Shown: positions 1 through 9,390, numbered from the stretch's first letter. The stretch is DNA of 64,000 nucleotides from Ignavibacteriales bacterium (GCA_026390815.1 JAPLFH010000040.1:62001-126000); one strand, 5' to 3'. Program-made: numbers and translations. Notes: generated by a model from the sequence alone, not told the origin.

Positions 1-222
1 GGTTCTCATTTTTTTCAGAACATAACTTCATTCCAGGTTGGATACTTTACCATTAACGAAAAAGATCAGCATAGTTTTTTGGATTGGGACTGGCTGTTAA
101 ATCGCGAGCCATATGATCAACTGGAATTTACAAAGTTAATTCGTTTTGAAAAACCAATAACTATAAAAATGAATGGTCAGCAAAGTAAAGGAATAATTTT
201 GAAACCGGAGGATGAAAATTGA
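1..222 (+). CDS. C-terminal end of a PEP/pyruvate-binding (PPDK/PEP synthase-like) protein, cut by the window edge
   Basis: An open frame runs from the first base to the TGA at 220-222, giving 73 residues. The fragment opens with GSHFFQ and later has a DWDWL segment. The GSHFFQ/GTHFFQ motif is characteristic of the extreme C-terminus of large proteins with PEP/pyruvate-binding domains that resemble pyruvate phosphate dikinase or PEP synthase. The reaction cannot be assigned because the catalytic domains lie outside the window. The stop overlaps the start of the next gene, so the two are probably co-transcribed. The family call rests on one motif. Confidence 0.5.
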   Translation, partial: GSHFFQNITSFQVGYFTINEKDQHSFLDWDWLLNREPYDQLEFTKLIRFEKPITIKMNGQQSKGIILKPEDEN

Positions 223-428
223 ACGAAGAAAAACCTGATCCGACCAGGAGAGCCGCAGTTTTCGATTCCTGCCCGCATTGCGGAAGAGTATTAAGCCCGT
301 GGGAAAAAGTACTGCTTAATGTTGATCGTATGCTGATGTGTAAAGGCTGCTGGTATAGAATTGTTCTTGATGTCTTTACAGATGATAAATCAGCCGATGA
401 GAAAAACAAGAAGGATAAAAATAAATGA
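219..428 (+). CDS. Small zinc-ribbon protein
   Basis: The 69-residue product has two CxxC pairs, CPHC near residue 18 and CKGC near residue 42, which suggests one zinc-ribbon fold. The tail is lysine-rich and charged. The start is a TTG at 219, chosen because GGAGG at 207-211 is 7 nt upstream; the ATG at 212 is in another frame and soon stops. It overlaps the preceding stop by 3 nt and its own stop overlaps the gdhA start in an ATGA arrangement, so translation of the three genes is probably coupled. The function is unknown; binding to a partner protein or nucleic acid is a guess from the fold. Confidence 0.65.
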   Translation: MNEEKPDPTRRAAVFDSCPHCGRVLSPWEKVLLNVDRMLMCKGCWYRIVLDVFTDDKSADEKNKKDKNK

Positions 429-1669
429 AATCTTACAATTCTTTTGATGTTGCACAAGAACAAATTCTTCAGGCAGCAAACCTGCTTAACCTTGATGAAG
501 CTACAAAAGAGCTTTTACTATGGCCCCAGAAAGAGTTCAAATTTACTTTGCCTATAAGAATGGATAATGGAAAAGTAAAAATTTTTCATGCTTACAGGAT
601 TCAATACAATTATGCAAGAGGACCAGCAAAAGGTGGCATCCGTTTTCATCCTGATGAAACAGTAGATGTAATCCGTGCACTTGCAAGCTGGATGTGCTGG
701 AAAACCGCAGTAGTTGATCTTCCGCTTGGTGGTGGTAAAGGTGGTGTTGTTTGCGATCCTAAAAATATGTCTGAACGTGAACTCGAAAATCTTTCCCGCG
801 CTTACATCCGTGCTGTTGCACATTATATTGGATTGGATAAAGATGTGCCAGCACCGGATGTTTATACAAATCCTCAAACCATGGCTTGGATGATGGACGA
901 ATACGAAACAATAATGAATCGTCATCATACCGGAGTTTTAACAGACAAGCCAATGCAGCTTGGCGGAACTGAAGGAAGAAGAGATGCTACTGCCCGCGGT
1001 GGAGTAATTACAGTAAGGGAAGCCTGCAAACGACTTAACATAGATCCCAAAAAATTTGCAATCCAGGGATTTGGAAATGCCGGACAACGCGCCGCATTGC
1101 TTCACCAGGAAATTTTAGGAACCGGAAAACTAATTGCGTGCAGCGATAGCCGCGGTGCTGTTTATAATGAAAACGGGATGGATCCCAAAGAACTTGTTAC
1201 TCATAAACTAAAGACAGGTTCTGTAAAAGGATTCCCCGGTGGAAAAGAATTTCCGCATAAGGGAGTTCTTGAACTTGATGTGGATGTTCTCTATCCGGCA
1301 GCTTTAGAAAATTCAATTACTGCTGAGAATGCAAATAATATAAAAGCAAAAATAGTTTGTGAACTTGCAAATGGTCCAACAACTCCAGAGGCAGATTTAA
1401 TTTTGAATCATAAAGGTGTTTACGTTATTCCGGATATTTTGGCAAGCGCCGGAGGTGTAACAGTCTCTTATTTTGAAATGGTTCAGGACAGCTATTCATA
1501 TTTTTGGGATGAAAATCTGGTTCATCAACGGCTTGATGATAAACTTACAAAAGCATACAATACTGTACACGAAGCAGAGCGTGAAAAGAAAGTACACCCG
1601 CGTTTAGCTGCCATGGTTGTAGGTGTTGCCCGCGTGTCCGAAGCATGCAAATTAAGAGGATGGGTGTGA
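425..1669 (+). CDS. gdhA: Glutamate dehydrogenase (Glu/Leu/Phe/Val dehydrogenase family)
   Basis: This cytoplasmic enzyme interconverts glutamate and 2-oxoglutarate plus ammonium with NAD(P). The 414-residue length is normal for the hexameric family. The N-terminal substrate domain has GPAKGGIRFHP near residues 66-76 and the GGGKGG segment at 102-107, which carries the active-site lysine (K105). GTEGRRDATARGG follows near 181-193, and the Rossmann motif GFGNAG is at 215-220. Cofactor preference cannot be read with confidence. The start overlaps the zinc-ribbon gene stop (ATGA), placing it last in a three-gene transcript. Confidence 0.93.
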   Translation: MKSYNSFDVAQEQILQAANLLNLDEATKELLLWPQKEFKFTLPIRMDNGKVKIFHAYRIQYNYARGPAKGGIRFHPDETVDVIRALASWMCWKTAVVDLPLGGGKGGVVCDPKNMSERELENLSRAYIRAVAHYIGLDKDVPAPDVYTNPQTMAWMMDEYETIMNRHHTGVLTDKPMQLGGTEGRRDATARGGVITVREACKRLNIDPKKFAIQGFGNAGQRAALLHQEILGTGKLIACSDSRGAVYNENGMDPKELVTHKLKTGSVKGFPGGKEFPHKGVLELDVDVLYPAALENSITAENANNIKAKIVCELANGPTTPEADLILNHKGVYVIPDILASAGGVTVSYFEMVQDSYSYFWDENLVHQRLDDKLTKAYNTVHEAEREKKVHPRLAAMVVGVARVSEACKLRGWV

Positions 1670-1712
1670 TTCTTTTATTTTTTATTGTTATTTAAGTAAA
1701 ATTCTTGATTTT

Positions 1713-1770
1713 AACCTTGATCTCCTTTCAAAATAAAAGTTAAGATCAGGAGCAAGATTAAAAAAGATCT
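1713..1770. repeat. Dispersed intergenic repeat, copy 1 (degenerate)
   Basis: The segment contains AGGAGCAAGATTAAAAAAG and a nearby CCTTGATCTCC. Both resemble the AAGAACAAGATTAAGAG-type sequence seen at 10994-11042 and 52683-52760. This copy is the weakest of the three. Confidence 0.35.
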
Positions 1771-2023
1771 AATATTATTTTGTGAGGACTTAGTTATTCA
1801 AACATTGTTTGTAGAGTTCACCGACTAATTTCCTGCTTTAACCGATTAACTGTTCATCAAAATAAACATACCCATTATTTTACCATCAACTTTTAGAATA
1901 ATAATTCACATTACGGAACTAAACCATATTTTGCGACGTCTGAATCTGAAAATCGAATAATCGTTCAATCAATGAATTAGAATTCATAAAATAAACGGGT
2001 AATTCAAAAATAGAATTGATATA

Positions 2024-2050
2024 TTAGTGATGGAAATAATAATTCACTAA
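2024..2050. promoter_or_regulatory. Candidate TetR-family operator
   Basis: A perfect 7-bp inverted repeat, TTAGTGA at 2024-2030 and TCACTAA at 2044-2050, is separated by 13 nt. It ends 14 nt before the tetR start codon. TetR-family regulators usually bind palindromes of about 15-30 bp beside their own promoter, so size and place fit autoregulation of the efflux operon. Binding is inferred. Confidence 0.5.
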
Positions 2051-2064
2051 AAGAGAAAGAAAAA

Positions 2065-2694
2065 ATGGAAGAATTAAATTCATTAGGCAGAAAAGAAAGA
2101 GAAAAGCTTTTAAGAAAAAAAGAAATAATGAATGCTGCGGCAATTCTTTTTGCGGGAAAGGGATTTAGCCACACTACGCTTGAAGAAATTGCTGTAAAAG
2201 CTGAGTTCGGTATCGGTACAATATACAATTACTTTCAATCCAAGGAGGAAATATATAAGTCCATTATAGATTCCACTTTTGATGCGAGCCTTGAAATTAT
2301 AAACAGATGTATAAATTCCACCAGCTCACTGATTGAATTTTTTAATATCTACACAAAAGAAATTTTTGAGTATTACGCAAAAAATAAGGAAGCACTAATA
2401 ATTATTGCCGGGTTTTATACTGCAGTAGGTGAAGGACCAGCTAACTTAAGACACGATACCTTTGAAGCCAAACATAGCATTTTAGATGACCTGCTTTTTA
2501 AAAAAATAAAAGAAGGTATAAAGAATAAGGAGATTAGAAAGGTAAATCCCGAATATCTTTATCAGTTATACCACGGACTTCTTTTTCCCTACATAGCAAA
2601 TTTAGCTTTTATGAATAAGTTGAATGAGTCAGAAATTTTGCAGCACGTCAATTTTATTCTTGACGTTATTTTTAATGGAATTTTAGTTAAGTAA
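2065..2694 (+). CDS. TetR/AcrR-family transcriptional regulator of the efflux operon
   Basis: This is a probable ligand-responsive repressor. The N-terminal TetR helix-turn-helix spans about residues 18-63, with the typical TTLEEIAVKAEFGIGTIYNYF recognition region near 37-57, split here by a conserved GIGTIYNYF helix. The remaining 145 residues are helical and should form the ligand and dimer domain. The 209-residue length is typical. It lies 17 nt upstream of the tolC-like gene on the same strand, the usual TetR-TolC-MFP-RND order, so it most likely controls the pump genes and itself through the palindrome at 2024-2050. The inducer is unknown. Confidence 0.88.
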   Translation: MEELNSLGRKEREKLLRKKEIMNAAAILFAGKGFSHTTLEEIAVKAEFGIGTIYNYFQSKEEIYKSIIDSTFDASLEIINRCINSTSSLIEFFNIYTKEIFEYYAKNKEALIIIAGFYTAVGEGPANLRHDTFEAKHSILDDLLFKKIKEGIKNKEIRKVNPEYLYQLYHGLLFPYIANLAFMNKLNESEILQHVNFILDVIFNGILVK

Positions 2695-2711
2695 TTATTT
2701 CAGGAGAAACA

Positions 2712-4136
2712 GTGAAAAAAATAATCCTTTTCTTACTAATACTTTTTATTAGTAAAAATTATTCACAAAACAACTTTATAACACAGGATTATATTCCAGG
2801 TGGAATTAGTAGTTTGTCATCGCAATTGAACAATGAGAAAGCGAATAATATAAAATTATCTTCCAAAGAATTGAATCTCTCTTTGAACGAAGCTATATCT
2901 ATGGCTCTTGAGCAGAACAAAGATGTTTTGGTTTCAAACGAAGATTTGAAAAAATCGGAAGCCCAGATAAACGAAGCTTACGGAAATGCATATCCAACGC
3001 TAAACTTTGAAGCGCAATATGTTAGAAATATTAAAAAACAAGCTTTGTTTCTACCGGGCAATTCACCTTTTAATCCAGATCCTACACCAATTAAGTTAGA
3101 ACTTGGTACAGACAATAACTATTCGGCTTCACTTACATTAACCCAGGTATTGTTCAGTGCTAAAGTAAATACGGCAATTTCTATAGCAAAAGAATATAGC
3201 CACTATACAGAGCATAACGCACAATCTGTTAGGCAGGATGCTGTACAGAATGTTAAGAAAGCTTATTACGGAGTTTTGTTTACTAAGAAAATTATTGAAG
3301 TTACAAGACAAGGTTTGGAATTAGCAAAAGCGACTTATGAAAATCTTCAAAAACTATATAAGGAAGGAATGGCTTCTGAGTTTGATCTTCTTCGGGCAGA
3401 AGTACAGGTTGCAAATACAGAACCACGGCTAAGTCAATCGGAAAATAATTACGTATTGGCAAAAAATGCGTTAAGAAATGTTTTAGGATTAGACATAAAT
3501 CAGGAAATCAATTTGACCGATGACCTAAAGTTAGATGAAGTTCCATTGAATGTTGTTGAAGAAGAAAGCCAGCAGTCATTACAACGTAATAGTCTTTTGC
3601 TTGGATTACAGGCATACGAACTGATTTTAGACAAGAATATTACAATTCAAAAATCTGATAATTACCCAACACTTGCGGCATTTGGAAATTATCAGTACCA
3701 AACGCAGGATGACGGTTTCAAATTTAATCAATATAACACGCTCAATACTGCAATGGTTGGCGTTACTTTAACTTACAATATTTTTAATGGTTTGCAAACT
3801 AAGTACAGAATAGAGCAGGCAATAATTGAAAAGGATAAAACAACATTAAACAGAAAAAAACTTGAAGATGGAATAAAGATACAAGTTGACGAAGCAAAAC
3901 TTAGAATGCTGGAAGCTAAGAAAAGAGTTGATGCTCAGGCAAGGAGTGTTGAACAAGCTACAAAAGCCGTATCAATTGCAGAAGTTAGATTTAAAAATGG
4001 TTTAGGTACACAATTAGAATTAATTGATTCCCAGGTAGCGCTTACCAGTACTCAAATAAATAAAGCACAAGCAGTTTATGATTATCTTGTTGCCCGTGCT
4101 GACTGGGAAAGAGCATCTGGGTACAATCAACTTTAA
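2712..4136 (+). CDS. TolC-family outer membrane efflux protein
   Basis: This is the outer-membrane channel of a tripartite RND exporter. A signal peptide occupies about residues 1-18 and ends near YSQ. Two OEP repeats follow, with long helical stretches such as LNEAISMALEQNKDVL in the first half and a matching heptad-rich region in the second. At 474 residues it is a normal TolC length. Translation starts at GTG 2712 behind CAGGAGAAA. The adaptor and pump genes lie downstream, but a four-helix-bundle gene with inverted-repeat flanks separates this gene from the adaptor. The transported compound cannot be told from the sequence. Confidence 0.9.
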   Translation: MKKIILFLLILFISKNYSQNNFITQDYIPGGISSLSSQLNNEKANNIKLSSKELNLSLNEAISMALEQNKDVLVSNEDLKKSEAQINEAYGNAYPTLNFEAQYVRNIKKQALFLPGNSPFNPDPTPIKLELGTDNNYSASLTLTQVLFSAKVNTAISIAKEYSHYTEHNAQSVRQDAVQNVKKAYYGVLFTKKIIEVTRQGLELAKATYENLQKLYKEGMASEFDLLRAEVQVANTEPRLSQSENNYVLAKNALRNVLGLDINQEINLTDDLKLDEVPLNVVEEESQQSLQRNSLLLGLQAYELILDKNITIQKSDNYPTLAAFGNYQYQTQDDGFKFNQYNTLNTAMVGVTLTYNIFNGLQTKYRIEQAIIEKDKTTLNRKKLEDGIKIQVDEAKLRMLEAKKRVDAQARSVEQATKAVSIAEVRFKNGLGTQLELIDSQVALTSTQINKAQAVYDYLVARADWERASGYNQL

Positions 4137-4140
4137 TTAC

Positions 4141-4550
4141 GGATTACGAATTCAGAATTACGAATGCTAAAAAAAGATTTATAAATGAAAAAGAATAATA
4201 TAGTAATAGATAAGAGTTATCAATTTGCACTCAGGATTATAAAATTATATAAATATTTAATTCAAGAGAAGAACGAATATGTTCTTGGAAAGCAATTATT
4301 AAGATGCGGAACTTCAATTGGGGCAAATATTGAAGAGGCAATTGGTGGGCAAACAGAAAAAGATTTTTATGCAAAAATTACTTTGGCTTATAAAGAAGCG
4401 AGAGAAACTAATTACTGGTTAAGATTATTAAAAGATTCCGAAATACTGGAAATTAAAGTTTCTGATTCTTTATTAAAAGACTGTGACGAATTACTTAAAA
4501 TTATTGGCAGTATTCAACTTACTTTAAAAAACTGTAATTCGTAATTACTA
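4141..4550 (+). mobile_element. Putative four-helix-bundle insertion with imperfect terminal inverted repeats
   Basis: The 453-bp gap between tolC and the adaptor gene is filled by one small ORF flanked by related sequences. The left flank has ATTACGAAT twice (4143-4151 and 4157-4165). The right flank has the inverse: AATTACGAAT at 4156-4165 is the exact reverse complement of 4537-4546. The right arm includes the stop codon of the ORF. Proteins of this family are known from intervening sequences of bacterial 23S rRNA, which makes a mobile origin plausible. No target duplication was recognised, and mobility is inferred. Confidence 0.4.
4185..4544 (+). CDS. Four-helix-bundle protein (23S rRNA intervening-sequence protein family)
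   Basis: The 119-residue product has the family landmarks: FALRIIKLYKYL in helix 1, LLRCGTSIGANIEEA near residues 38-52, DFYAKITLAYKEARET near 60-75 and YWLRLLKDSEIL after it. These proteins form pentameric bundles with positively charged surfaces; members include the protein of 23S rRNA intervening sequences and the accessory protein of diversity-generating retroelements. No reverse transcriptase or variable repeat is nearby, so a DGR role is unlikely. It sits inside an efflux operon in the same direction, between inverted repeats. No function in efflux is suggested by the sequence. Confidence 0.85.
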   Translation: MKKNNIVIDKSYQFALRIIKLYKYLIQEKNEYVLGKQLLRCGTSIGANIEEAIGGQTEKDFYAKITLAYKEARETNYWLRLLKDSEILEIKVSDSLLKDCDELLKIIGSIQLTLKNCNS

Positions 4551-4589
4551 ATTTGAAATTGAATTTTTATTATAGGAGAATAAATTAAA

Positions 4590-5672
4590 ATGGAAAAAAG
4601 AAAAAATATGTGGCTGATGATGGCTGTTGTGCTTATTAGCGTAATTTCTTTTCAGTACATAGGATGTGGTGCAAAGGAAAAAGAAGAATCAAAAGCAGCT
4701 AAAAGAGTGGCAAGCTCAGATTCAGTTTCTGTACTTACGGTAAAAGTTGAGAGTAAAAAACTTACCTTAACTAAAACTTATACAGGTACAATTGAAGGAG
4801 AGCAGCAGGCAAATATCGTATCGCAGCTTGCGGAAAGAATTGTTGAAATTCCTGTTAAAGTTGGCAGTAATGTTAGTGCTGGGCAGGTTTTAATTCGATT
4901 GGATAAAAGTGGAGCAACATCGCAATATTACCAGGCGCAGTCCAATATGAAAAACTTTGAACGCAATCTGGCAAGGATGAAATCCCTGTACGAAGGTGGA
5001 GCTGTATCAAAACAAAATTTGGATGATGTTCAAACCGGATATGATGTAGCCAAAGCAAACTTTGATGCCGCAAGAAGTGCAATTGAAATAACTTCTCCAA
5101 TAAGCGGAGTGGTAACAGAGGTTAAACTTAATCCAGGTGATTTTGCTGCACCGGGTATGCCGATAATTACCGTTGCAAAAATAAGTATGTTAAAAATGGT
5201 TCTTAGCGTTGGCGAAGCAGATGTTCCTTACGTAAGCCTTGGTCAATCAATTAAAATATATTCGGAAATTAATCCTTCAATAACTGCAACCGGAAGAATT
5301 TCTGAGATTGCAAAATCTGCCGATCTTCAAACAAGAACTTTTGTTGTTAAAGCAACTTTCCCAAGCGGTAAAGACCAGTGGTTCAAACCAGGAATGTTTG
5401 GCAAAGCTGAAGTAATACTTGTTTCGTCCAGGGTTTCGCCGGTAATTCCACGCGAGGCTGTAACATATACAGAACAGGGTCCTAAAGTTTTTATTGTGAA
5501 AGATGGGAAAGCATTTGGTAAGGAAGTAAAACTTGGAATACAGAATGAAACCGATATTGAAGTATTGGAAGGTATAGGTGCTGGAGATGAAGTTGTAAAA
5601 ATAGGTATGAACAATCTAAAAGATTCTATGTTAGTTGTTCGGACAAAAGAAGATATCCTTTCATCAAAATAA
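4590..5672 (+). CDS. RND efflux periplasmic adaptor (membrane fusion protein)
   Basis: The adaptor links the inner-membrane pump to TolC. The N-terminus has a hydrophobic segment followed by IGC at residues 24-26, so it may be a lipoprotein anchored at C26, although the lipobox is not ideal. Next come a biotinyl-lipoyl half-motif (VSQLAERIVEIPVKVG), a helical hairpin (about 105-150), the second lipoyl half (TSPISGVVTEVKLNPGDF) and a beta-barrel domain. The 360-residue length is typical for HlyD/AcrA-type adaptors. AGGAG at 4575-4579 precedes the ATG. The pump gene begins 23 nt downstream. Confidence 0.92.
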   Translation: MEKRKNMWLMMAVVLISVISFQYIGCGAKEKEESKAAKRVASSDSVSVLTVKVESKKLTLTKTYTGTIEGEQQANIVSQLAERIVEIPVKVGSNVSAGQVLIRLDKSGATSQYYQAQSNMKNFERNLARMKSLYEGGAVSKQNLDDVQTGYDVAKANFDAARSAIEITSPISGVVTEVKLNPGDFAAPGMPIITVAKISMLKMVLSVGEADVPYVSLGQSIKIYSEINPSITATGRISEIAKSADLQTRTFVVKATFPSGKDQWFKPGMFGKAEVILVSSRVSPVIPREAVTYTEQGPKVFIVKDGKAFGKEVKLGIQNETDIEVLEGIGAGDEVVKIGMNNLKDSMLVVRTKEDILSSK

Positions 5673-5695
5673 TTTTTTAAGAAGGAAATGAAAAT

Positions 5696-8600
5696 ATGAA
5701 ATTAGCTGATATATCAATTAAACGCCCGGTCTTTGCCACTATGATGATTTTATCATTGGTTGTGCTTGGACTTTTTTCCCTGACGCGTTTAAATGTAGAT
5801 CTTTATCCAAACGTTGATATACCATTTGTTGTTATAACTACAGTATTACCTGGAGCTGGTCCAGAACAGATTGAATCGGATGTGACCAAACAGTTGGAAG
5901 ATGCTGTAAATACAATCGGCGGTATTAAGCACGTTGAATCTAGATCGCAGGAAAACGTATCGCTTGTTATTATTGAGTTTAAACTTGAGATTGATGGCAA
6001 GCAGGCAGCACAGGAAGTAAGAGAAAAGGTAGCGGCAGTTAGAAGCCAGCTTCCAAAGGAAATTGAAGATCCTGTTATTCAACGGTATGATCCTGCCAGT
6101 TTACCAATTATGACTTTTACTGTATCAGGTCAGAGATCTGAAAAAGACTTAACTACATTCACGAAGAATGTGATAAAGAAAAGGATTGAAAACATTCCGG
6201 GTGTTGGTAATGTTGTGTTAATTGGTGGAGCAGAAAGAGAAATAAACATCAATGTTGATCTTGAAAGATTACGTGCATATTCTCTTTCAATAAATGATGT
6301 TATTCAAAGTGTAGGTGCTTCAAATGTGGAAATACCTGGTGGCAACCTTAACCAGGGAACGCGCCAGTTGCTTCTTAGAACAATGGGTAAATTCCAGGAT
6401 GTGAAAGATTTTGGTAAAATAATTATTGTAAATGATAAAGGAAATATTGTCCGCCTTGAAGAAATTGCAACAATAGTAGATGGCGCAAAAGAGAAGGTTA
6501 GTTTGTCGCGCTATAATGGATTACCTGCAGTTGGTTTGAATATTTTAAAACAGTCAGGCTCAAATACAATCCAGGTAGCAGACCAGGTAAAAAAACAAAT
6601 TCAAAAAATTGAAGCTGAACTTCCAAAGGATTTAGCAATATCAATTGCCCAGGATAATTCAGTTTACATTAAAGATTCAGTTAATGATGTTCTTTTTGAT
6701 CTTATCTATGGTGGTTTGTTAGCGATAATAGTTATCTATTTATTTCTTGCCAACATAAGAAGTACTATTATAAGCGCAATAGCGCTGCCTACATCTGTTA
6801 TTGCCACATTCTTTGCAATGTATATTCTAAACTTTACTTTAAATATGATGTCCCTTCTTGCCCTTTCACTGGCAGTTGGATTGTTGATTGACGATGCTAT
6901 TGTTGTTATAGAAAATATTTACCGGCATCTCGATCAGGGAGAAACTCCATTTGAAGCAGCCAAATCCGCCACCAATGAAATTGGACTTGCTGTTCTTGCA
7001 ACTACATTTACAATTGTGGCGGTATTCGTTCCAGTTGCATTTATGGAAGGTATTGTTGGTAGATTTTTCTATGAGTTTGGAATTACCATTTCAGTGGCAG
7101 TAATGGTTTCCTTGTTTGTAGCTTTTACTTTAACGCCAATGCTTTCTTCGCGCTGGTTATCAAAGGAAGATGAGCATTTAACAAAGTCTCGCAATGTTTT
7201 AAGAAACATTCTCTATTATTTCAACTATTACTTTAATAAACTTAACGACCTATATCGAAAAATATTAAAGTGGGCTTTGAATCATAGAAAGACAATTATC
7301 TTAAGTTCTATCGTAATATTTTTTGCAAGTCTTATGCTTGGTGGTTTAATCGGTAGTGCGTTCTTTCCTAATACTGATAGAAGCGAATTCTATATTAAGG
7401 TAAATGCAGCAGCAGGTACCTCGCTGGATCAAACAGATCAAATTTGTAAGCTTGTAGAAGAAAAATTAAAGCTGCGTCCAGAAGTAACAAATCTTCTTAC
7501 AACAATCGGTGGAGAAAATACACCGGTAAATAAAGGACAGATTCTTGTTAAATTAGTAAAGAAAAAAGATCGTAAGAAAAGCGATGAAATAATAATGGAT
7601 GAAATTCGTACTGCCTTAAAGGGAATTCCTGGAGTTGCTTTTGACTTTAGAGTAGAAGGTGGACCTGGCGGTGGAGAAAAACCAGTAACACTTAGTTTAC
7701 AGGGTCCGGAAATTGAACAGTTAAAAAAAATATCCGAAGAAGTTAAAACTATTTTCAAATCAACCCCTGGAGCAGTTGATATTGAAACAAGTTTGGAAGC
7801 TTCTAAACCGGAAATAAGAGTAAAAATTGATCGCGACAAAGCTTCTGATTTGGGAGTTAATGTTTACTCCATTGCTTCTTCTGTAAGAGCAATGGTTGAT
7901 GGTTACGTTTCTACTAAATACCAGGAAGGCGATGAACAATATGATGTAAGAGTAAGATTGAAAGAAACAAACCGTAAATCCATTTCCGATGTTCAGAACC
8001 TAATGATAATGAGTTACAAGAAAGGTAACGCTGGAGAAAAAATTAATGTTCGACTTGGAGACGTAGCGCAAGTATATGAAGGGACTGGACCTTCAGTTAT
8101 TAACAGGTATGCAAGACAACGTGAAATCCGTGTGGATGCCAACGTTTCCGGAAGATTAATGGGAGAAGTACTTGGTGATATTCAGAAACAAACAGCAGGA
8201 TTGAGTCTTCCTGCCGGCTACAACATCAAAGTAATTGGCGAAGGTGAAATGCAAGCCGAATCATTCTTTAACATTTTAATTTCGTTGATGCTGGCAATCG
8301 TGTTTGTTTACATCGTTCTTGCTATGCAGTTCGAAAGTTTCATCCATCCGTTCAGTATTATGTTGTCGCTCCCGATGGCAATTATTGGTGCTATGTTAGC
8401 TTTGGTTATTGCCAATAGTGCGATGTCGGTTATATCAATGATTGGTATTATAATGCTTATGGGACTTGTAACCAAGAATGCAATTCTTCTAATTGATTAT
8501 ACAAATATTCTGCGGGAACGCGGACTATCCAGAACAGAAGCATTGCTACAAGCCGGTCCAACCCGTCTTCGTCCAATTTTGATGACGACCTTTGCGATGA

Positions 8601-8848
8601 TCTTTGGAATGGTGCCGGTTGCATTTGCTTTAGGTGAAGGCTCGGAATTCCGTTCTCCAATGGGTCAGGCAGTAATTGGTGGATTGATTACATCTACAAT
8701 ACTAACATTGTTAGTAGTTCCGGTTGTTTACTCAGTACTTGATGACTTATCTTTCGGTAAACTTGTAAAAGTTTTTTCCAGAATATTTTCCTTTGCAGGA
8801 AAGAAAAAAGAAATATTGTTAGAAGCTGAACCCGTTTCAAATAAATAA
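5696..8848 (+). CDS. RND-family inner-membrane efflux pump (AcrB/HAE-1 type)
   Basis: This proton-driven exporter is 1050 residues, the normal size for AcrB-type pumps. It shows the duplicated layout: TM1 near residues 11-29, a large periplasmic loop, TM2-6 from about 335, a second loop, and the last TMs from about 865. The proton-relay pair in TM4 is present as D399-D400 in [18 protein letters not shown]8-9 region with [17 protein letters not shown] is also recognisable. Position after adaptor and TolC genes supports a complete tripartite pump. The substrate may be a drug, detergent or lipid-like compound; heavy-metal pumps differ in the TM4 motif. Confidence 0.93.
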   Translation: MKLADISIKRPVFATMMILSLVVLGLFSLTRLNVDLYPNVDIPFVVITTVLPGAGPEQIESDVTKQLEDAVNTIGGIKHVESRSQENVSLVIIEFKLEIDGKQAAQEVREKVAAVRSQLPKEIEDPVIQRYDPASLPIMTFTVSGQRSEKDLTTFTKNVIKKRIENIPGVGNVVLIGGAEREININVDLERLRAYSLSINDVIQSVGASNVEIPGGNLNQGTRQLLLRTMGKFQDVKDFGKIIIVNDKGNIVRLEEIATIVDGAKEKVSLSRYNGLPAVGLNILKQSGSNTIQVADQVKKQIQKIEAELPKDLAISIAQDNSVYIKDSVNDVLFDLIYGGLLAIIVIYLFLANIRSTIISAIALPTSVIATFFAMYILNFTLNMMSLLALSLAVGLLIDDAIVVIENIYRHLDQGETPFEAAKSATNEIGLAVLATTFTIVAVFVPVAFMEGIVGRFFYEFGITISVAVMVSLFVAFTLTPMLSSRWLSKEDEHLTKSRNVLRNILYYFNYYFNKLNDLYRKILKWALNHRKTIILSSIVIFFASLMLGGLIGSAFFPNTDRSEFYIKVNAAAGTSLDQTDQICKLVEEKLKLRPEVTNLLTTIGGENTPVNKGQILVKLVKKKDRKKSDEIIMDEIRTALKGIPGVAFDFRVEGGPGGGEKPVTLSLQGPEIEQLKKISEEVKTIFKSTPGAVDIETSLEASKPEIRVKIDRDKASDLGVNVYSIASSVRAMVDGYVSTKYQEGDEQYDVRVRLKETNRKSISDVQNLMIMSYKKGNAGEKINVRLGDVAQVYEGTGPSVINRYARQREIRVDANVSGRLMGEVLGDIQKQTAGLSLPAGYNIKVIGEGEMQAESFFNILISLMLAIVFVYIVLAMQFESFIHPFSIMLSLPMAIIGAMLALVIANSAMSVISMIGIIMLMGLVTKNAILLIDYTNILRERGLSRTEALLQAGPTRLRPILMTTFAMIFGMVPVAFALGEGSEFRSPMGQAVIGGLITSTILTLLVVPVVYSVLDDLSFGKLVKVFSRIFSFAGKKKEILLEAEPVSNK

Positions 8849-8872
8849 ATTTAATTATTTATTGCTTTTAAT

Positions 8873-8955
8873 ATCTCTGTGATTCTGTGTTTCTGTGGTG
8901 AATGTTTTAAATGAGAATAAAGAATTTACCACAGAGGCACAAAGACACAGAAAAA
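8873..8955. repeat. Hairpin-forming CACAGAG-type intergenic repeat
   Basis: Left arm 8873-8899 contains TTCTGTGTTTCTGTGGT and right arm 8928-8955 contains ACCACAGAGGCACAAAGACA. They are imperfect reverse complements around a 28-nt loop. Similar CTGTGT/CACAGAG repeats occur in intergenic regions of many unrelated environmental bacteria. It lies between the pump gene and its small downstream gene and could affect mRNA stability. Confidence 0.65.
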
Positions 8956-9007
8956 ACTTATTTTTTAGACAACTTTTTAGGGTAAAGATTAAATTAAGGA
9001 GAACTTT

Positions 9008-9307
9008 ATGAAAATTGCATTCCTTGTTTATCGTGAAGTACATGACGAAAGAATTGAAGAATTGCTAAACAAAGCTGGCGTTGATTTTTATACTGAGTGG
9101 GAAAATGTTAAAGGCAAAGGACACGAAACTATGCCGCATCTTGGTTCCAGAACTTTTCCCGGATTTAACTGTGTTAGGATGATTGCATTTGAACATGAAG
9201 AGCAGTTGGAAAAAGTAATTGATATGGTGAAAGAATTGAATACAACAATAAAGATGAAAGATGATTATGTACGATTGTTCCAGATGCCGTTAGAAAGAAT
9301 ATTATAA
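9008..9307 (+). CDS. PG0541-type transporter-associated small protein (PII-like fold)
   Basis: This 99-residue protein begins KIAFLVYREVHDERIEELL and contains GSRTFPGFNCVRMIAF near residues 47-62, matching a family found directly downstream of RND pumps in Bacteroidota. The pattern of strands and helices suggests a ferredoxin-like, PII-like fold that could sense a ligand or regulate the pump; this is inference from family and context. TTAAGGAGAACTTT before the ATG is a good ribosome binding site. It is separated from the pump gene by 159 bp that contain a hairpin repeat, so its expression may be uncoupled from the pump. Confidence 0.75.
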   Translation: MKIAFLVYREVHDERIEELLNKAGVDFYTEWENVKGKGHETMPHLGSRTFPGFNCVRMIAFEHEEQLEKVIDMVKELNTTIKMKDDYVRLFQMPLERIL

Positions 9308-9372
9308 TAGAATTCTCTATCATTATTTATGCAAGTAATTGTGCTAAAGATAAATAAATTTACAAAGATTGG

Positions 9373-9390
9373 TAGTCCCGTTAGGGACTA
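9373..9390. repeat. REP-like hairpin upstream of the Y1 transposase
   Basis: TAGTCCC-GTTA-GGGACTA is a perfect 7-bp stem with a 4-nt loop. Three similar GTCCC/GGGAC hairpins lie at 9427-9439, 9929-9942 and 9983-9993, two on each side of the transposase gene. Confidence 0.75.

Larger units (their letters stand above)
1670..2064. other. Intergenic region, 395 bp, no gene seen
   Basis: No plausible coding frame is visible on either strand. The stretch is very AT-rich. It holds one copy of a purine-rich dispersed repeat (about 1713-1770) and, at its right end, a palindrome that may be the TetR operator (2024-2050). No clear factor-independent terminator for gdhA was found. Confidence 0.6.

Noticed and set aside
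518-928. Long minus-strand frame inside gdhA
   Set aside because: It is the shadow of a well-conserved plus-strand gene and resembles no protein.
4185-4544. Diversity-generating retroelement accessory gene
   Set aside because: The four-helix-bundle family fits, but no reverse transcriptase or template/variable repeat pair is near.
7438-7839. Minus-strand frame inside the RND pump gene
   Set aside because: It overlaps a conserved coding region and has no start signal or recognised features.
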